64,000 bases of DNA from an uncultured Lachnospiraceae bacterium (GTDB taxonomy: Bacteria > Bacillota > Clostridia > Lachnospirales > Lachnospiraceae). The notes under the pieces are model-generated. The model searched no databases. It saw only the letters and a list, made by a program, of their open reading frames with translations, and was not told the DNA's origin. Location of the stretch: positions 22,899 to 86,898 of the forward strand of contig CAJTOO010000017.1 in NCBI GenBank assembly GCA_910577735.1, in the 5' to 3' direction. The stretch's first letter is position 1. Each line of letters starts with the position of its first letter. This document shows positions 45,853 to 54,123 of the stretch, one piece after another. The position numbers and the translations under genes were made by a program.

Positions 45853-47371
45853 ATGACTCCTCCTTTTGTCCTTCACTGAATTCAGAGATTGTCGCAACAA
45901 TCTTTTCCTGTGTAAGCTGCATCCCTTCGATTTCTCCGATGACCCTGCCCAGGTTGATGACCACTACCCGGTCACAGACGCCGACTGTCTCCGGCATCTC
46001 CGAAGAAATGACAATGATGCTGATACCCTCATCACTCAATTTCCTTAAAAGCTGATGAATCTCCGCTTTCGCGCCTACATCGATTCCCCTTGTGGGCTCA
46101 TCTAATATAAGTACCTTCGGTTTCATGGCAAGAAGCTTTGCCAACATCAGTTTCTGCTGATTTCCGCCGGACAGGCTTCCAATGTTCTGAAATGGCGATG
46201 CATATTTTACATTCAACATTTCCTTATACTTCTGTGTCTCTAATTCCGCCGCCCTGTTACTGACCAGCCCATAATGGGAAAAGGCATCTATCTGCGGTGC
46301 GATCATATTTTCAACCAGGGACATTTCCAGGAATAATCCGTCTTTCTTACGGTCCTCTGTCAAATAGCAGATACCGGCCTTCGCCGCTTCCTTGCAGTTT
46401 GGAATCGGCAGTTTTTGTCCTTCTACATAAATATCCCCCGCCTGTCTTTTATCTATGCCGCAGATACACCTTGCAATCTCTGTTCGTCCAGCTCCCACAA
46501 GTCCGCACAGTCCAAGAATCTCTCCCTGATAAGTGGTAAAGCTCACATTCTCAAAAACAGGTTTTCTGGTAAGTCCCTCAACCCGCAGTATCTCCCGCCC
46601 ACGTTCCTTACTCTTTCGGGGATACAGATTCTCTAATTCCCTGCCTACCATGTTGGATACTACATGTTCTGCATTCGTATCTTTCACAGGCAGTGTCTCT
46701 ATCTTACAGCCATCCCGCATAATCGTGATCGTATCGCAGATATGAAAAATTTCCTCCATTTTATGACTGATATAGAAAATACCGATTCCCTGATCAGCCA
46801 GTCTGCGTATCACCTTAAACAGGCCTTTTGCCTCCCCTTCATTCAAACTGGAAGTAGGCTCATCAAAAATCAGCACTTTGCAATCCGAAGATAAGGCCTT
46901 GGCGATTTCCACCATCTGCTGCTTGGCAACGCTCAAGGAACTGACCAGTTCTTCCGGAGCGATGCTCTTGCCGCTCTCGCCGAACTGATCCAGTATGCTT
47001 CTGGACTCCCGGTTCAGGCTCTCGTTATCCACCATGCCTTTCGTGGTGGGAAGATGTCCGATAAAAATATTATTTCCCACCGACAAATCCTGACACAACG
47101 CCAACTCCTGATGCACAAACCCAATCCCCGACATCTGCGCGTCATTGGGATTGCGAAAATGAACCTGCTCGCCATCCAGATAAATACTGCCTCCGTCAGC
47201 CGGAAAAACGCCTGATATAATATTCATAAGGGTCGATTTGCCCGCACCATTCTCTCCAACCAGTGCATGGATTTCTCCCTTTTTCAGTTCCACTGTCACA
47301 CCCTTCAACGCATATGTACCGGTGAAATGCTTCTCTATATTCTCTGCTCTCAGCACTACATTCTGATCCAC
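45833..47371 (-). CDS. Ribose-type ABC transporter ATP-binding protein (RbsA/MglA-like)
   Basis: Two fused nucleotide-binding domains are present. The first has Walker A (GENGAGKST), signature LSVAKQQMVEIAKAL and Walker B (LIFDEPTSSL); the second has GLVGAGRTE, LSGGNQQKLMLAKLL and LILDEPTRGID, the usual RbsA pattern. It energises the importer. The start codon is GTG at 47371, about 10 nt after AGGAGG. It is the first gene of the operon that ends with GH31. Confidence 0.94.
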   Translation of the reverse strand: MDQNVVLRAENIEKHFTGTYALKGVTVELKKGEIHALVGENGAGKSTLMNIISGVFPADGGSIYLDGEQVHFRNPNDAQMSGIGFVHQELALCQDLSVGNNIFIGHLPTTKGMVDNESLNRESRSILDQFGESGKSIAPEELVSSLSVAKQQMVEIAKALSSDCKVLIFDEPTSSLNEGEAKGLFKVIRRLADQGIGIFYISHKMEEIFHICDTITIMRDGCKIETLPVKDTNAEHVVSNMVGRELENLYPRKSKERGREILRVEGLTRKPVFENVSFTTYQGEILGLCGLVGAGRTEIARCICGIDKRQAGDIYVEGQKLPIPNCKEAAKAGICYLTEDRKKDGLFLEMSLVENMIAPQIDAFSHYGLVSNRAAELETQKYKEMLNVKYASPFQNIGSLSGGNQQKLMLAKLLAMKPKVLILDEPTRGIDVGAKAEIHQLLRKLSDEGISIIVISSEMPETVGVCDRVVVINLGRVIGEIEGMQLTQEKIVATISEFSEGQKEESYEKQVG

Positions 47372-47392
47372 TTTCCCGCTTCCTCCTTTCTG

Positions 47393-47512
47393 TTCGTTTT
47401 TATTCGTTTGTGTTTGAATATGTTTATATTTTATCGCTTCTTTTTATTTTGTCAATATTTTCGTTTGTTTTTGTGTTTTTTTGTAATTTTTATACGATTT
47501 TATTTTTCGTTT
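47393..47512. promoter_or_regulatory. Promoter of the ribose-type operon with TTCGTTT operator-like repeats
   Basis: On the minus strand TTGACA (47455-47450) and TAAAAT (47433-47428) are 16 bp apart and point at the ATPase gene. The heptamer TTCGTTT occurs at 47393, 47403, 47460 and 47506. Two copies 10 bp apart lie just downstream of the expected start and one touches the -35, a layout suited to repression by the divergent DeoR-family regulator. Confidence 0.6.
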
Positions 47513-47570
47513 TTTGTTTATATTTTTGTTTTTTTATTTTTCTGTTTTTTTCTTTTCCCAAAAATGTAAT
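47410..47570. other. Very T-rich tract upstream of the DeoR gene
   Basis: Roughly 160 bases are dominated by T on the plus strand, with few A or C and many runs of four to seven T. It encodes only a Phe-rich, implausible reading frame. It contains the minus-strand promoter and two of the TTCGTTT repeats. Such a tract would be curved or easily melted and could be an UP-element-like region for the flanking promoters. Confidence 0.6.
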
Positions 47571-47583
47571 ACTATGCTATAAT
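47555..47583 (+). promoter_or_regulatory. Promoter of the DeoR-family gene
   Basis: TTCCCA (47555-47560) and TATAAT (47578-47583) are 17 bp apart. The predicted start lies just before a multi-branched inverted-repeat element and gives a leader of about 230 nt. Confidence 0.55.
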
Positions 47584-47600
47584 GTACGCGAAGGCAATGA

Positions 47601-47718
47601 GCAGTGCACAGACGTAAGATGAAAAAATGGCAGCTTGCTGACAATTTTTTCAGATTATGTCTGTATAGGGCGAAGCCCACGAGCGAGGAAAACCATAGGT
47701 TTTTCGAGCGTGCACTGC
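47601..47718 (+). repeat. Multi-branched inverted-repeat element in the DeoR leader
   Basis: An outer 9-bp stem GCAGTGCAC (47601-47609) / GTGCACTGC (47710-47718) encloses three hairpins: ACAGACGTAA / TTATGTCTGT (47608-47617 with 47655-47664) extended by GAAAAAAT/ATTTTTTC and CAGC/GCTG; GGGC-GAA-GCCC at 47669-47679; and CACGAGCGAGGAAAACC paired with GGTTTTTCGAGCGTG across ATA. It could be a leader RNA or a dispersed repeat of the MITE/REP kind. Confidence 0.6.
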
Positions 47719-47822
47719 GCAACCACAGACACGCAAGATGCAAATGCGAGTACACATTGCGTAAATACAAGATAATAAGCCAGACTTTCCTATATATAGT
47801 AAAAAGAAACCGGAGTTTTCAT

Positions 47823-48599
47823 ATGTTACCACTTAAGCGCCTTGAAGAAATCAAAAAGATTCTGACAGAGAACAAACAGGCTGACGTCATTTCTCTTGCT
47901 CAGACCCTGAACGTGACAGAAGCAACCATCCGCAGGGATCTTGAGAAACTGGAGAACGAACACTTTCTCACCCGTACACATGGCGGCGCCGTGCTGAATG
48001 AGTCCAAACACACGGAGGTCTCTCTGTTTGCTTTTCAGGAAGATAATATAGAACGGTACCAGAATATTGGCAAAATCGCTGCTCAGTTTATTCAGAACAA
48101 TGAAGTCGTATTCCTTGGTCCCGGCACATGTTCCCGCTTTGTTGCCCGCAATCTGGCAGACAAAGTGAATGTGACGATTGTCACAACCGATGTGATGGCG
48201 GCCCACGACTGCTCTTTATACAGTCCCAATGCAACTGTCATTCTCACTGGCGGAAACTTAAATCCCACCACATTGGAATTATACGGACAGACCACCGACC
48301 ATTTCCTCGAAACCTTCTATTTCAGCACGTCCTTTTTTGATATAGACGGGATTACGATGGCGCGGGGATACTCTGTCTCCTCCTTAAACAAAGCTTTCTT
48401 AACCCAAAATGTACTAAAGGTATCAAAAAAAAGCTTCGCCCTCTGTCCCTATGACCGCTTTGATGTAGAATCTTATGCCACGGTAGGCGATATCAACCTG
48501 TTTGAATCTGTGATCACCAACGAACGGGTTGCAGATTCCTTTAAGGAATATTATTTCCAGCATCAGATACAGTTGTTCGCAACTTTTAATATCCTGTAA
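47823..48599 (+). CDS. DeoR family transcriptional regulator
   Basis: An N-terminal DeoR helix-turn-helix (RLEEIKKILTENKQADVISL, then VTEATIRRDLEKLE and THGGAV) is followed by a DeoRC sugar-phosphate sensor domain with GPGTCSRFVARNL and VTTDVMAAHD. The ATG at 47823 follows a CGGAG site; reading further upstream runs through the inverted-repeat leader and is not coding. It is divergent from the ribose-type importer/GH127/GH31 operon and is its likely repressor. Confidence 0.9.
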   Translation: MLPLKRLEEIKKILTENKQADVISLAQTLNVTEATIRRDLEKLENEHFLTRTHGGAVLNESKHTEVSLFAFQEDNIERYQNIGKIAAQFIQNNEVVFLGPGTCSRFVARNLADKVNVTIVTTDVMAAHDCSLYSPNATVILTGGNLNPTTLELYGQTTDHFLETFYFSTSFFDIDGITMARGYSVSSLNKAFLTQNVLKVSKKSFALCPYDRFDVESYATVGDINLFESVITNERVADSFKEYYFQHQIQLFATFNIL

Positions 48600-48685
48600 C
48601 TGTACGGCTGTCTGGGAGATTCAGTCAACTGCTCTGACATGGGGGAATCCGCCCATCGCGTTAACACCCCGGAATGGAGATGATT

Positions 48686-50164
48686 ATGAAAGATATTTTA
48701 TTATCCTGTGAAGACATCAGTTTGTCCTTAAACGGCATTTCCATCATTGAAAATATCAACCTCTCCCTGAACCGCGGAGAGTTCCATCTGCTGCTTGACA
48801 AAAACGGCGCCGGTAAAACCACCATGGCAAATATCCTGAGCGGTATCTATCCATATGGTTCCTACAGCGGTCATATTTACTACCAAAACAAAGAGTTACA
48901 GCTTCGGATTCCAAAAGATGCTTTTAAGAAAAACATTGTCACCATTCATCAGGATATCTGCCTGTTTGAAGACATGACAATCGCAGAGAATCTCTATGCG
49001 AATCTGCCGCCCGGGACAGCTTTAAAGACTTTTACTTCCCTCGAGAAAAAAGTGAAAATGGCCAATGAATTTTTGGCTGAACATAACTGCCCCATTGATT
49101 CCTCTCTTCTAATTCGTCAATGCAGTCAGTTTCTGAAAAGAAAGATTGAACTTTTGCGGCTGTATCTGATGCAGCCTGAACTGTTGATCTTAGATGAGCC
49201 TGTGGCTATTGTGAGTAATTATGACATGAAGTTCTTTCTGGAACTGCTATCTTACTTTAAAGAAAAGGGCGTTACCATACTTTGCATTTCCTATAACTAT
49301 GAAGCCTTTTTACATTTGGTGGACCATGTTTCCATCTTTCGCGAGGAAGGACCAGGCTATACCATAAGCCAATCCAATCTCCAACAGGAAGACATTGCCC
49401 ATTTATTGGTCAAAGACTTTTGCCAGAACAGATATCCCAAAGTGCATGTGAAAAAGGGCGCAGAAGTTCTTTGTGCGGAAAACCTCTCTAACGGTTTTAC
49501 CATAAAAGATATTTCTTTTACCCTGCGTCAGGGGGAAATTCTGGGGTTCTTTGGCAGCTCCGGTTCCGGCAGGGAATCCCTTTCCAAAACCTTATTCGGA
49601 CTGGAAGGCTGCCACAGCGGGACCATCTATATTGACCGCCTCCCTGCCCGCATAACGTCCCCGGTTAAAGCTATCGACTTGGGCATTGCCTATATCACGG
49701 ATGACCGGAATAACTATGGATTATTTCAAAACCTGGATCTGCTTGAGAACGTAAATTCTGTCAAAGGGAATAACCATAAACCCTTCTGGACAAGGACACA
49801 GGCGGAGCACAATCGCTACGCCCAATATGCCAATAAGATGAATCTGGGACTGTCTTCGGATTCCATTGCAAGACATTTATCCGGCGGAGAACAGCAAAAA
49901 CTCATCCTAATGCGGTGGATCATGTCTTCCGCACGGATTTTTATCTTCAACGAACCCACCCAGAGCATTGATATACCATCCAAAATCGACGTATATAATA
50001 TGTTCAACGATCTGGTCATGAAGGGGGCTTCCATCCTGTTATTCAGTTCTAATCTGGAGGAACTTCTGGGCGTCTGTGACCGGGTGATTTTTATAAAGCA
50101 GGGCCTGATTTCCGGAGAGGTATCCCGTATGGATATCGGGCAGCCCATTGAAAATTACCTTTGA
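48686..50164 (+). CDS. Orphan RbsA-like ABC ATPase with degenerate motifs
   Basis: The protein has two fused nucleotide-binding domains like RbsA. In the first the Walker A is DKNGAGKTT (Asp for the first Gly) and no LSGGQ-type signature is recognisable (QCSQFLKRKIELL). The second has LSGGEQQKLILMRW but the Walker B reads IFNEPTQSID, with Asn in place of Asp. No permease or binding protein gene is adjacent. It follows the DeoR gene by 86 nt and ends overlapping the convergent lipoprotein gene by 10 nt. It may be a regulatory or decaying ATPase. The ATG at 48686 follows GGAG. Confidence 0.82.
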   Translation: MKDILLSCEDISLSLNGISIIENINLSLNRGEFHLLLDKNGAGKTTMANILSGIYPYGSYSGHIYYQNKELQLRIPKDAFKKNIVTIHQDICLFEDMTIAENLYANLPPGTALKTFTSLEKKVKMANEFLAEHNCPIDSSLLIRQCSQFLKRKIELLRLYLMQPELLILDEPVAIVSNYDMKFFLELLSYFKEKGVTILCISYNYEAFLHLVDHVSIFREEGPGYTISQSNLQQEDIAHLLVKDFCQNRYPKVHVKKGAEVLCAENLSNGFTIKDISFTLRQGEILGFFGSSGSGRESLSKTLFGLEGCHSGTIYIDRLPARITSPVKAIDLGIAYITDDRNNYGLFQNLDLLENVNSVKGNNHKPFWTRTQAEHNRYAQYANKMNLGLSSDSIARHLSGGEQQKLILMRWIMSSARIFIFNEPTQSIDIPSKIDVYNMFNDLVMKGASILLFSSNLEELLGVCDRVIFIKQGLISGEVSRMDIGQPIENYL

Positions 50165-51186
50165 TCTATCCACCACTTTTCAATCCGGCTGCTTCCATCC
50201 TTCTCCCACAGCATCAGAAATCTGGCAATCCCCACACAATGCACGGTGCCGCCCTCGCCGCAAAGATACTCGGAAACCACCAGTGCGTCCCTGCCTTCAT
50301 ACTCCATACTGCATATATCAAAATAATCGCTCATACTGCCTCCCACTACACGAACCTGATTCGGCTCAGAATGATTTTCGGCTTCAAAGAAAATGGTTTC
50401 ATCCAAGTAGGGACAGTATGCACTGTAGGTATCCTTCTGCATTTCCTGAGTAACCTGGACACGAATGTAATGACGCTCATCAGGCTCAGCAGGAAGCTTC
50501 ATTTCTTCCATGCCATGATTCTTGTATTTGAGCATCACGACATACCAGTCTCCAGCTCCTCCGCACCCGGTTCCCATCGATTCGAATACAATCTCAACAT
50601 TCCCATCATTGTCAAAATCCCCCGTTACCACATTAAGATTTTTACAAAATGGATAGTAATCCTCTCTGAAACAATACGCCTCATCCTCATTCATATAGAA
50701 ATAAATGCCGCCCTCTCCATACAGATAAAACGCCCCTTCCTGCACCATTGCTATCATATCCTTCTGTCCATTGCCGTCCAGATCTTCTATGTACAGAGAA
50801 ATAAGCACTGCCGTTCCATCCCGGAAAACATCATCCTCACAAAGCCGTTCATAATAAACCTGTGCTTCTGCCTCATCCAGTCCCTGTTCTTGGGCCAGTT
50901 GATAGAATTTTTCCTTATTTTGTTCCGTTACATCCTCTGTGTCCTGTGTCTTCTCCGGAATTTCCTTCTGTGTCTCTTCCTCCTCCCATTCATGTTCCAG
51001 AACAGAAGCGTCAGCTCCATTTCCTTCATCTGCCCTTTCTTCGTTTATCCTGTTCTCCTCGTCTGTCCTGTTCTCTTCGTTTGACCAGCTCCCTCCGCAT
51101 GCAGTAAACAAAACCCCACAGCATAGAATGATCCCCAGAAATGCACTCCATGTGAAATTTTTGATCCGTTGCTTTCGTATCTTCAT
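50155..51186 (-). CDS. Lipoprotein with FG-GAP/VCBS-like repeats
   Basis: From the ATG at 51186 a short basic start, a hydrophobic helix and lipobox LFTAC lead into an acidic, repetitive linker (NEENRTDEENRINEER). The folded part contains two calcium-loop-like motifs of FG-GAP type, DLDGNGQKDMI and DFDNDGNVEIVFES, and a Cys-rich GTGCGGAGD. It is probably anchored outside the membrane; function unknown. Its 3' end overlaps the convergent ATPase gene by 10 nt. Confidence 0.72.
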   Translation of the reverse strand: MKIRKQRIKNFTWSAFLGIILCCGVLFTACGGSWSNEENRTDEENRINEERADEGNGADASVLEHEWEEEETQKEIPEKTQDTEDVTEQNKEKFYQLAQEQGLDEAEAQVYYERLCEDDVFRDGTAVLISLYIEDLDGNGQKDMIAMVQEGAFYLYGEGGIYFYMNEDEAYCFREDYYPFCKNLNVVTGDFDNDGNVEIVFESMGTGCGGAGDWYVVMLKYKNHGMEEMKLPAEPDERHYIRVQVTQEMQKDTYSAYCPYLDETIFFEAENHSEPNQVRVVGGSMSDYFDICSMEYEGRDALVVSEYLCGEGGTVHCVGIARFLMLWEKDGSSRIEKWWIDQR

Positions 51187-51294
51187 TTTCTCCAGCTCCC
51201 TTTCTGCTGCCAGACCGCTTTCTGAGATGCCAATATTGGTTACAGCCTGCTTTGCCAAACGCTCCGCAGGTTCTTGCTATAAACTGCCTCTTAT

Positions 51295-51321
51295 AAAAAA
51301 TTACCACAGAGCCTGTGGTAA
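51295..51321 (-). terminator. Terminator of the short XRE regulator gene
   Basis: A 9-bp perfect stem TTACCACAG / CTGTGGTAA with a three-base loop (51301-51321) is followed on the minus strand by TTTTTT (51300-51295). It lies just after the stop of the XRE gene. Confidence 0.85.
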
Positions 51322-51327
51322 AGCAAT

Positions 51328-51804
51328 CTATAAGGATACAAGTGCCTGCAAATTTATCATAGCAACTATTTGGTTCTGCATATCCTCAACAGTTTCTATT
51401 CTAATTCTGCCTATATTTTTTCTTGTCATCTCAAAATCTATATCAGGAAACAATCTTTCACAAAAACGATTTGTTTCTGGAGACGCCCCCATTAAAGCTT
51501 TTACAAGCGAGTTAGTGTCAAACTGTTCTAACACTTCTTTCAGTTTCTTTTCAGAAATTGTTACAATCTGCTCAAAGTCAGTTATCTTCTGTGGCAGTAT
51601 CTTGGGTTCTAATATATCATTTATCGAGATGTCATATAATTTAGAAATTGTCAATAAAACTTCTAAGTCGGGAATAGTCAATCCTGTTTCCCATTTTGAT
51701 ACTGCCTGTCTTGATATGCCTAATTCTTTTGCCAAGTCATCTTGTGTGTAGTTATTTCTTTTACGCAAAAATTGTAAATACTTCGATATCATATTCCTAT
51801 TCAT
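51328..51804 (-). CDS. XRE family transcriptional regulator
   Basis: Residues 8-60 form a Cro/C1-type helix-turn-helix (YTQDDLAKELGISRQAVSKW) with the following ETGLTIPDLEVLLTISKLYD. The C-terminal 90 residues are helical and unassigned. This is a soluble DNA-binding protein, probably a local repressor. It is divergent from the next XRE gene, 219 nt away, and is ended by a strong terminator. Confidence 0.87.
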   Translation of the reverse strand: MNRNMISKYLQFLRKRNNYTQDDLAKELGISRQAVSKWETGLTIPDLEVLLTISKLYDISINDILEPKILPQKITDFEQIVTISEKKLKEVLEQFDTNSLVKALMGASPETNRFCERLFPDIDFEMTRKNIGRIRIETVEDMQNQIVAMINLQALVSL

Positions 51805-51951
51805 TCAAATCACCCTCCCTTATTACTATTGTAAAGTATATGGTAATGAGAATAAAGAATTTAGTAAGCTCTAAAAAGCAAATACCAGTTGCGCATTATT
51901 TCGCAATTCTTCCTATAAGATTTTCCTATAAAATGATTTGATTTATTTTAC

Positions 51952-51999
51952 TTGACACAGTCCTAAGAAATGATATAATGACGTTATAGTGACCGGTCA
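51952..51999 (+). promoter_or_regulatory. Strong promoter with TGACCGGTCA operator at the start site
   Basis: TTGACA (51952-51957) and TATAAT (51974-51979) are 16 bp apart. A perfect 10-bp palindrome TGACCGGTCA (51990-51999) covers the expected start site, where a bound repressor would block transcription of the following XRE gene. Confidence 0.75.
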
Positions 52000-52023
52000 T
52001 AAATCCAAATAGAGGAGGAGCCT

Positions 52024-52821
52024 ATGAGTGCAAGAATCATAAAAGGAAGTGCAGAACTGGGACGAAAAATCCGCTCGCGGAGAAATGAACTTGGCCTTAC
52101 CATTGAGGATGCCGCATCTAAAGCAGGCGTTGGAACCAAAACCTGGAGTCGCTATGAATCGGGGGAATCCATTCGACGCGATAAAATACTTCATATCTGT
52201 AAGACGCTGAATTGGCGCGCATTGCCAGTCCAGGAGGATACAGATTCGTCAGAAATAAATATAAAGGAATATAAAGACAGCAAATTATGGTCACAGCCTC
52301 TGGCAGAAACTTTGGGAAACGCCGCTGCTATTTCATTTGTGATCGGAAGTGATATCCTGTTAGACAACATCACGCAGGATTTAGAATCCCTTTCCCACAA
52401 GCCAAAAGGAACCCATCTCGGCGAATTAGAGCTTTCCTGGCTAAGAGACAGTCTTCCCGAACAGTTCCTCACGCAATATGACTATGACTTTCTGTATTAT
52501 CTCAGAGCCGTTCTCATGCGTTATCAGGAGCAGGCTGCAAACAGAATATTATTTACAGCCCATACAGTCGCAGAAGAATTGACACTGTATCTGATTATGA
52601 TAGAGTCTGAATTTCTGATGGAGAGCATACTGCCCAACATACCGCCGGATGACGCCGAATCAAATGAGATAGACTCCTGTTCAACCTGGAGCGATTGGCC
52701 GTTTGACCTTTTTAATGATATGGATATTTATACCTTTTTGTATGGCGACTTTTATCTTGAAAAGAATCACCCCTACCACTTTGACCATTGGCGGGAAGCG
52801 CAATTTTATTGCGAATCTTAA
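52024..52821 (+). CDS. Helix-turn-helix (XRE) protein with unassigned C-terminal domain
   Basis: Residues 10-60 are an XRE-type helix-turn-helix (LGLTIEDAASKAGVGTKTWS, then RYESGESIRRDKI). The remaining 200 residues are mostly helical and Glu/Asp-rich and do not match a family I know. An AGGAGGAG site precedes the ATG, and a consensus promoter with a palindrome lies just upstream. It may respond to a signal through its C-terminal part. Confidence 0.78.
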   Translation: MSARIIKGSAELGRKIRSRRNELGLTIEDAASKAGVGTKTWSRYESGESIRRDKILHICKTLNWRALPVQEDTDSSEINIKEYKDSKLWSQPLAETLGNAAAISFVIGSDILLDNITQDLESLSHKPKGTHLGELELSWLRDSLPEQFLTQYDYDFLYYLRAVLMRYQEQAANRILFTAHTVAEELTLYLIMIESEFLMESILPNIPPDDAESNEIDSCSTWSDWPFDLFNDMDIYTFLYGDFYLEKNHPYHFDHWREAQFYCES

Positions 52822-52840
52822 GACAATTTGTTCTTCTCTA

Positions 52841-52871
52841 TTGACTTAAAGTATACTTCATAGTTTATTGT
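52841..52871 (+). promoter_or_regulatory. MerR-type promoter with 19-bp spacer
   Basis: TTGACT (52841-52846) and TATTGT (52866-52871) are 19 bp apart, the long spacing typical of MerR-regulated promoters, and the spacer holds the palindrome AAGTATACTT (52849-52858). It precedes the MerR gene itself, so autoregulation is likely. Confidence 0.7.
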
Positions 52872-52891
52872 AAAGAAAAGGCGGTGACGAA

Positions 52892-53311
52892 ATGTACTCA
52901 GCAAAAGAAGCGGCTGAAATAACTGGCTTGTCAACAGCAACTTTACGATACTATGAAAAGGAAAAATTATTGCCTCAGATAGCCAGAAACAGCCTGAAAT
53001 ACCGACAATACACAGAGGAAGACATTGAATGGATCCGGATGATACAGTGTATGCGTATGGCAAATATCCCCATTCAGCCCATCCGGGAATATGTTTCGCT
53101 GCTGCTGCAGGGTAGCGAAACTCTGGAGCAGCGCTATTTTATGGTGCAAGACCATATGCATAACATGGAACAGCAAATGGCTAATCTGCAAAACGCCCTC
53201 ACTTTGACACGCAAAAAATTATCATTCTACGAAAAGCTTTTACAGGAGCCTTCCGGTAAAGGCATATCCTATCGCGAGGAATGGAAGCTGTTTAATCATG
53301 GAGAAGTCTAA
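52892..53311 (+). CDS. MerR family transcriptional regulator
   Basis: The N-terminal winged helix (MYSAKEAAEITGLSTATLRY, YEKEKLL) and the Y-T-E-E-D-I-E-W-I-R stretch identify the MerR family, followed by a dimerising coiled coil (about residues 75-120). No conserved metal-binding cysteines are visible, so it is of the stress or small-molecule type. It is followed 21 nt later by the tautomerase gene and probably controls that and perhaps the peroxiredoxin gene. Confidence 0.92.
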   Translation: MYSAKEAAEITGLSTATLRYYEKEKLLPQIARNSLKYRQYTEEDIEWIRMIQCMRMANIPIQPIREYVSLLLQGSETLEQRYFMVQDHMHNMEQQMANLQNALTLTRKKLSFYEKLLQEPSGKGISYREEWKLFNHGEV

Positions 53312-53332
53312 GGAAAAGCCGGGAGGATACAA

Positions 53333-53539
53333 ATGCCGTATATCACAATAGAGAGCGGAACCTTATCAGATACTCAAAAAGAACAACTGATCAGACGCCT
53401 GACAGAGATTTCTTCGGAAATCATGAAAATTCCACAGGAGTTTTTTGTGACTACCATTAAGGAAGTGCCCGACAAGAACTTTGGCATTGGCGGTAAGACC
53501 ATTGATGTGGTGAAATCTGCGTATGTTAAAAAGGCATGA
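53333..53539 (+). CDS. 4-oxalocrotonate tautomerase family protein
   Basis: This 68-residue protein starts MPYITIESG, so removal of Met exposes the catalytic Pro, as in small tautomerases; the length is typical. GIGGKTIDVVK matches the family C-terminal part. The physiological substrate is unknown. It lies 21 nt after the MerR gene with a GGGAGG site and is probably cotranscribed with it. Confidence 0.9.
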   Translation: MPYITIESGTLSDTQKEQLIRRLTEISSEIMKIPQEFFVTTIKEVPDKNFGIGGKTIDVVKSAYVKKA

Positions 53540-53648
53540 TTTGATAAAAAAAGTATTTCGGGGTATAGTAAGATTAGTCCCTGTTAAGGAATCGCTTTAA
53601 AAACTTATAAAGATATCATCACACAAATCAGTAAATGGAGGAACAGCC

Positions 53649-54104
53649 ATGTTAGAAATCGGAACAAAGGCACCGAAATTTTCGTTGCCGGACCAGAACG
53701 GAATCATACACACTTTAGAAGAATACCGCGGAAAGAAGGTAGTCCTGTATTTTTATCCAAAAGACAATACACCCGGATGCACAAAGCAGGCCTGCGGCTT
53801 TGCCGAGCGGTATCCGCAGTTTATGGAAAAAGGTGCTGTCATAATCGGCATCAGCAAGGACAGTGTGGCATCTCACAAAAAGTTTGAACAGAACCATTCC
53901 CTGCCTTTCACACTCCTGTCAGACACAGAACTGAACACAATCAAAGCCTATGATGTCTGGAAAGAGAAAAATAATTACGGCAAAGTATCCATGGGTGTGG
54001 TTCGTACCACCTACCTGATCGATGAGGAAGGCATTATCATCAAGGCGAATGATAAGGTTAAAGCGGCAGATGATCCCGAAAAAATGTTAGGGGAAATTAT
54101 CTGA
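53649..54104 (+). CDS. bcp: Thioredoxin-dependent thiol peroxidase (BCP-type peroxiredoxin)
   Basis: The 151-residue protein has the peroxidatic Cys44 and resolving Cys49 in TPGCTKQACGF, the C-x4-C pattern of BCP peroxiredoxins, and the typical YFYPKDNTPGC context. It reduces hydroperoxides with thioredoxin. It lies 109 nt after the tautomerase gene with its own GGAGG site. Confidence 0.94.
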   Translation: MLEIGTKAPKFSLPDQNGIIHTLEEYRGKKVVLYFYPKDNTPGCTKQACGFAERYPQFMEKGAVIIGISKDSVASHKKFEQNHSLPFTLLSDTELNTIKAYDVWKEKNNYGKVSMGVVRTTYLIDEEGIIIKANDKVKAADDPEKMLGEII

Positions 54105-54123
54105 TTACAGGAGAGAAAAGACC

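Noticed and set aside
47410..47622. Phe-rich ORF in the T-rich tract
   Set aside because: Its composition follows from T runs, it has no ribosome site and it overlaps promoter elements.
47604..47822. N-terminal extension of the DeoR protein
   Set aside because: It reads through the inverted-repeat element, and the helix-turn-helix starts right after the ATG at 47823, which has its own ribosome site.
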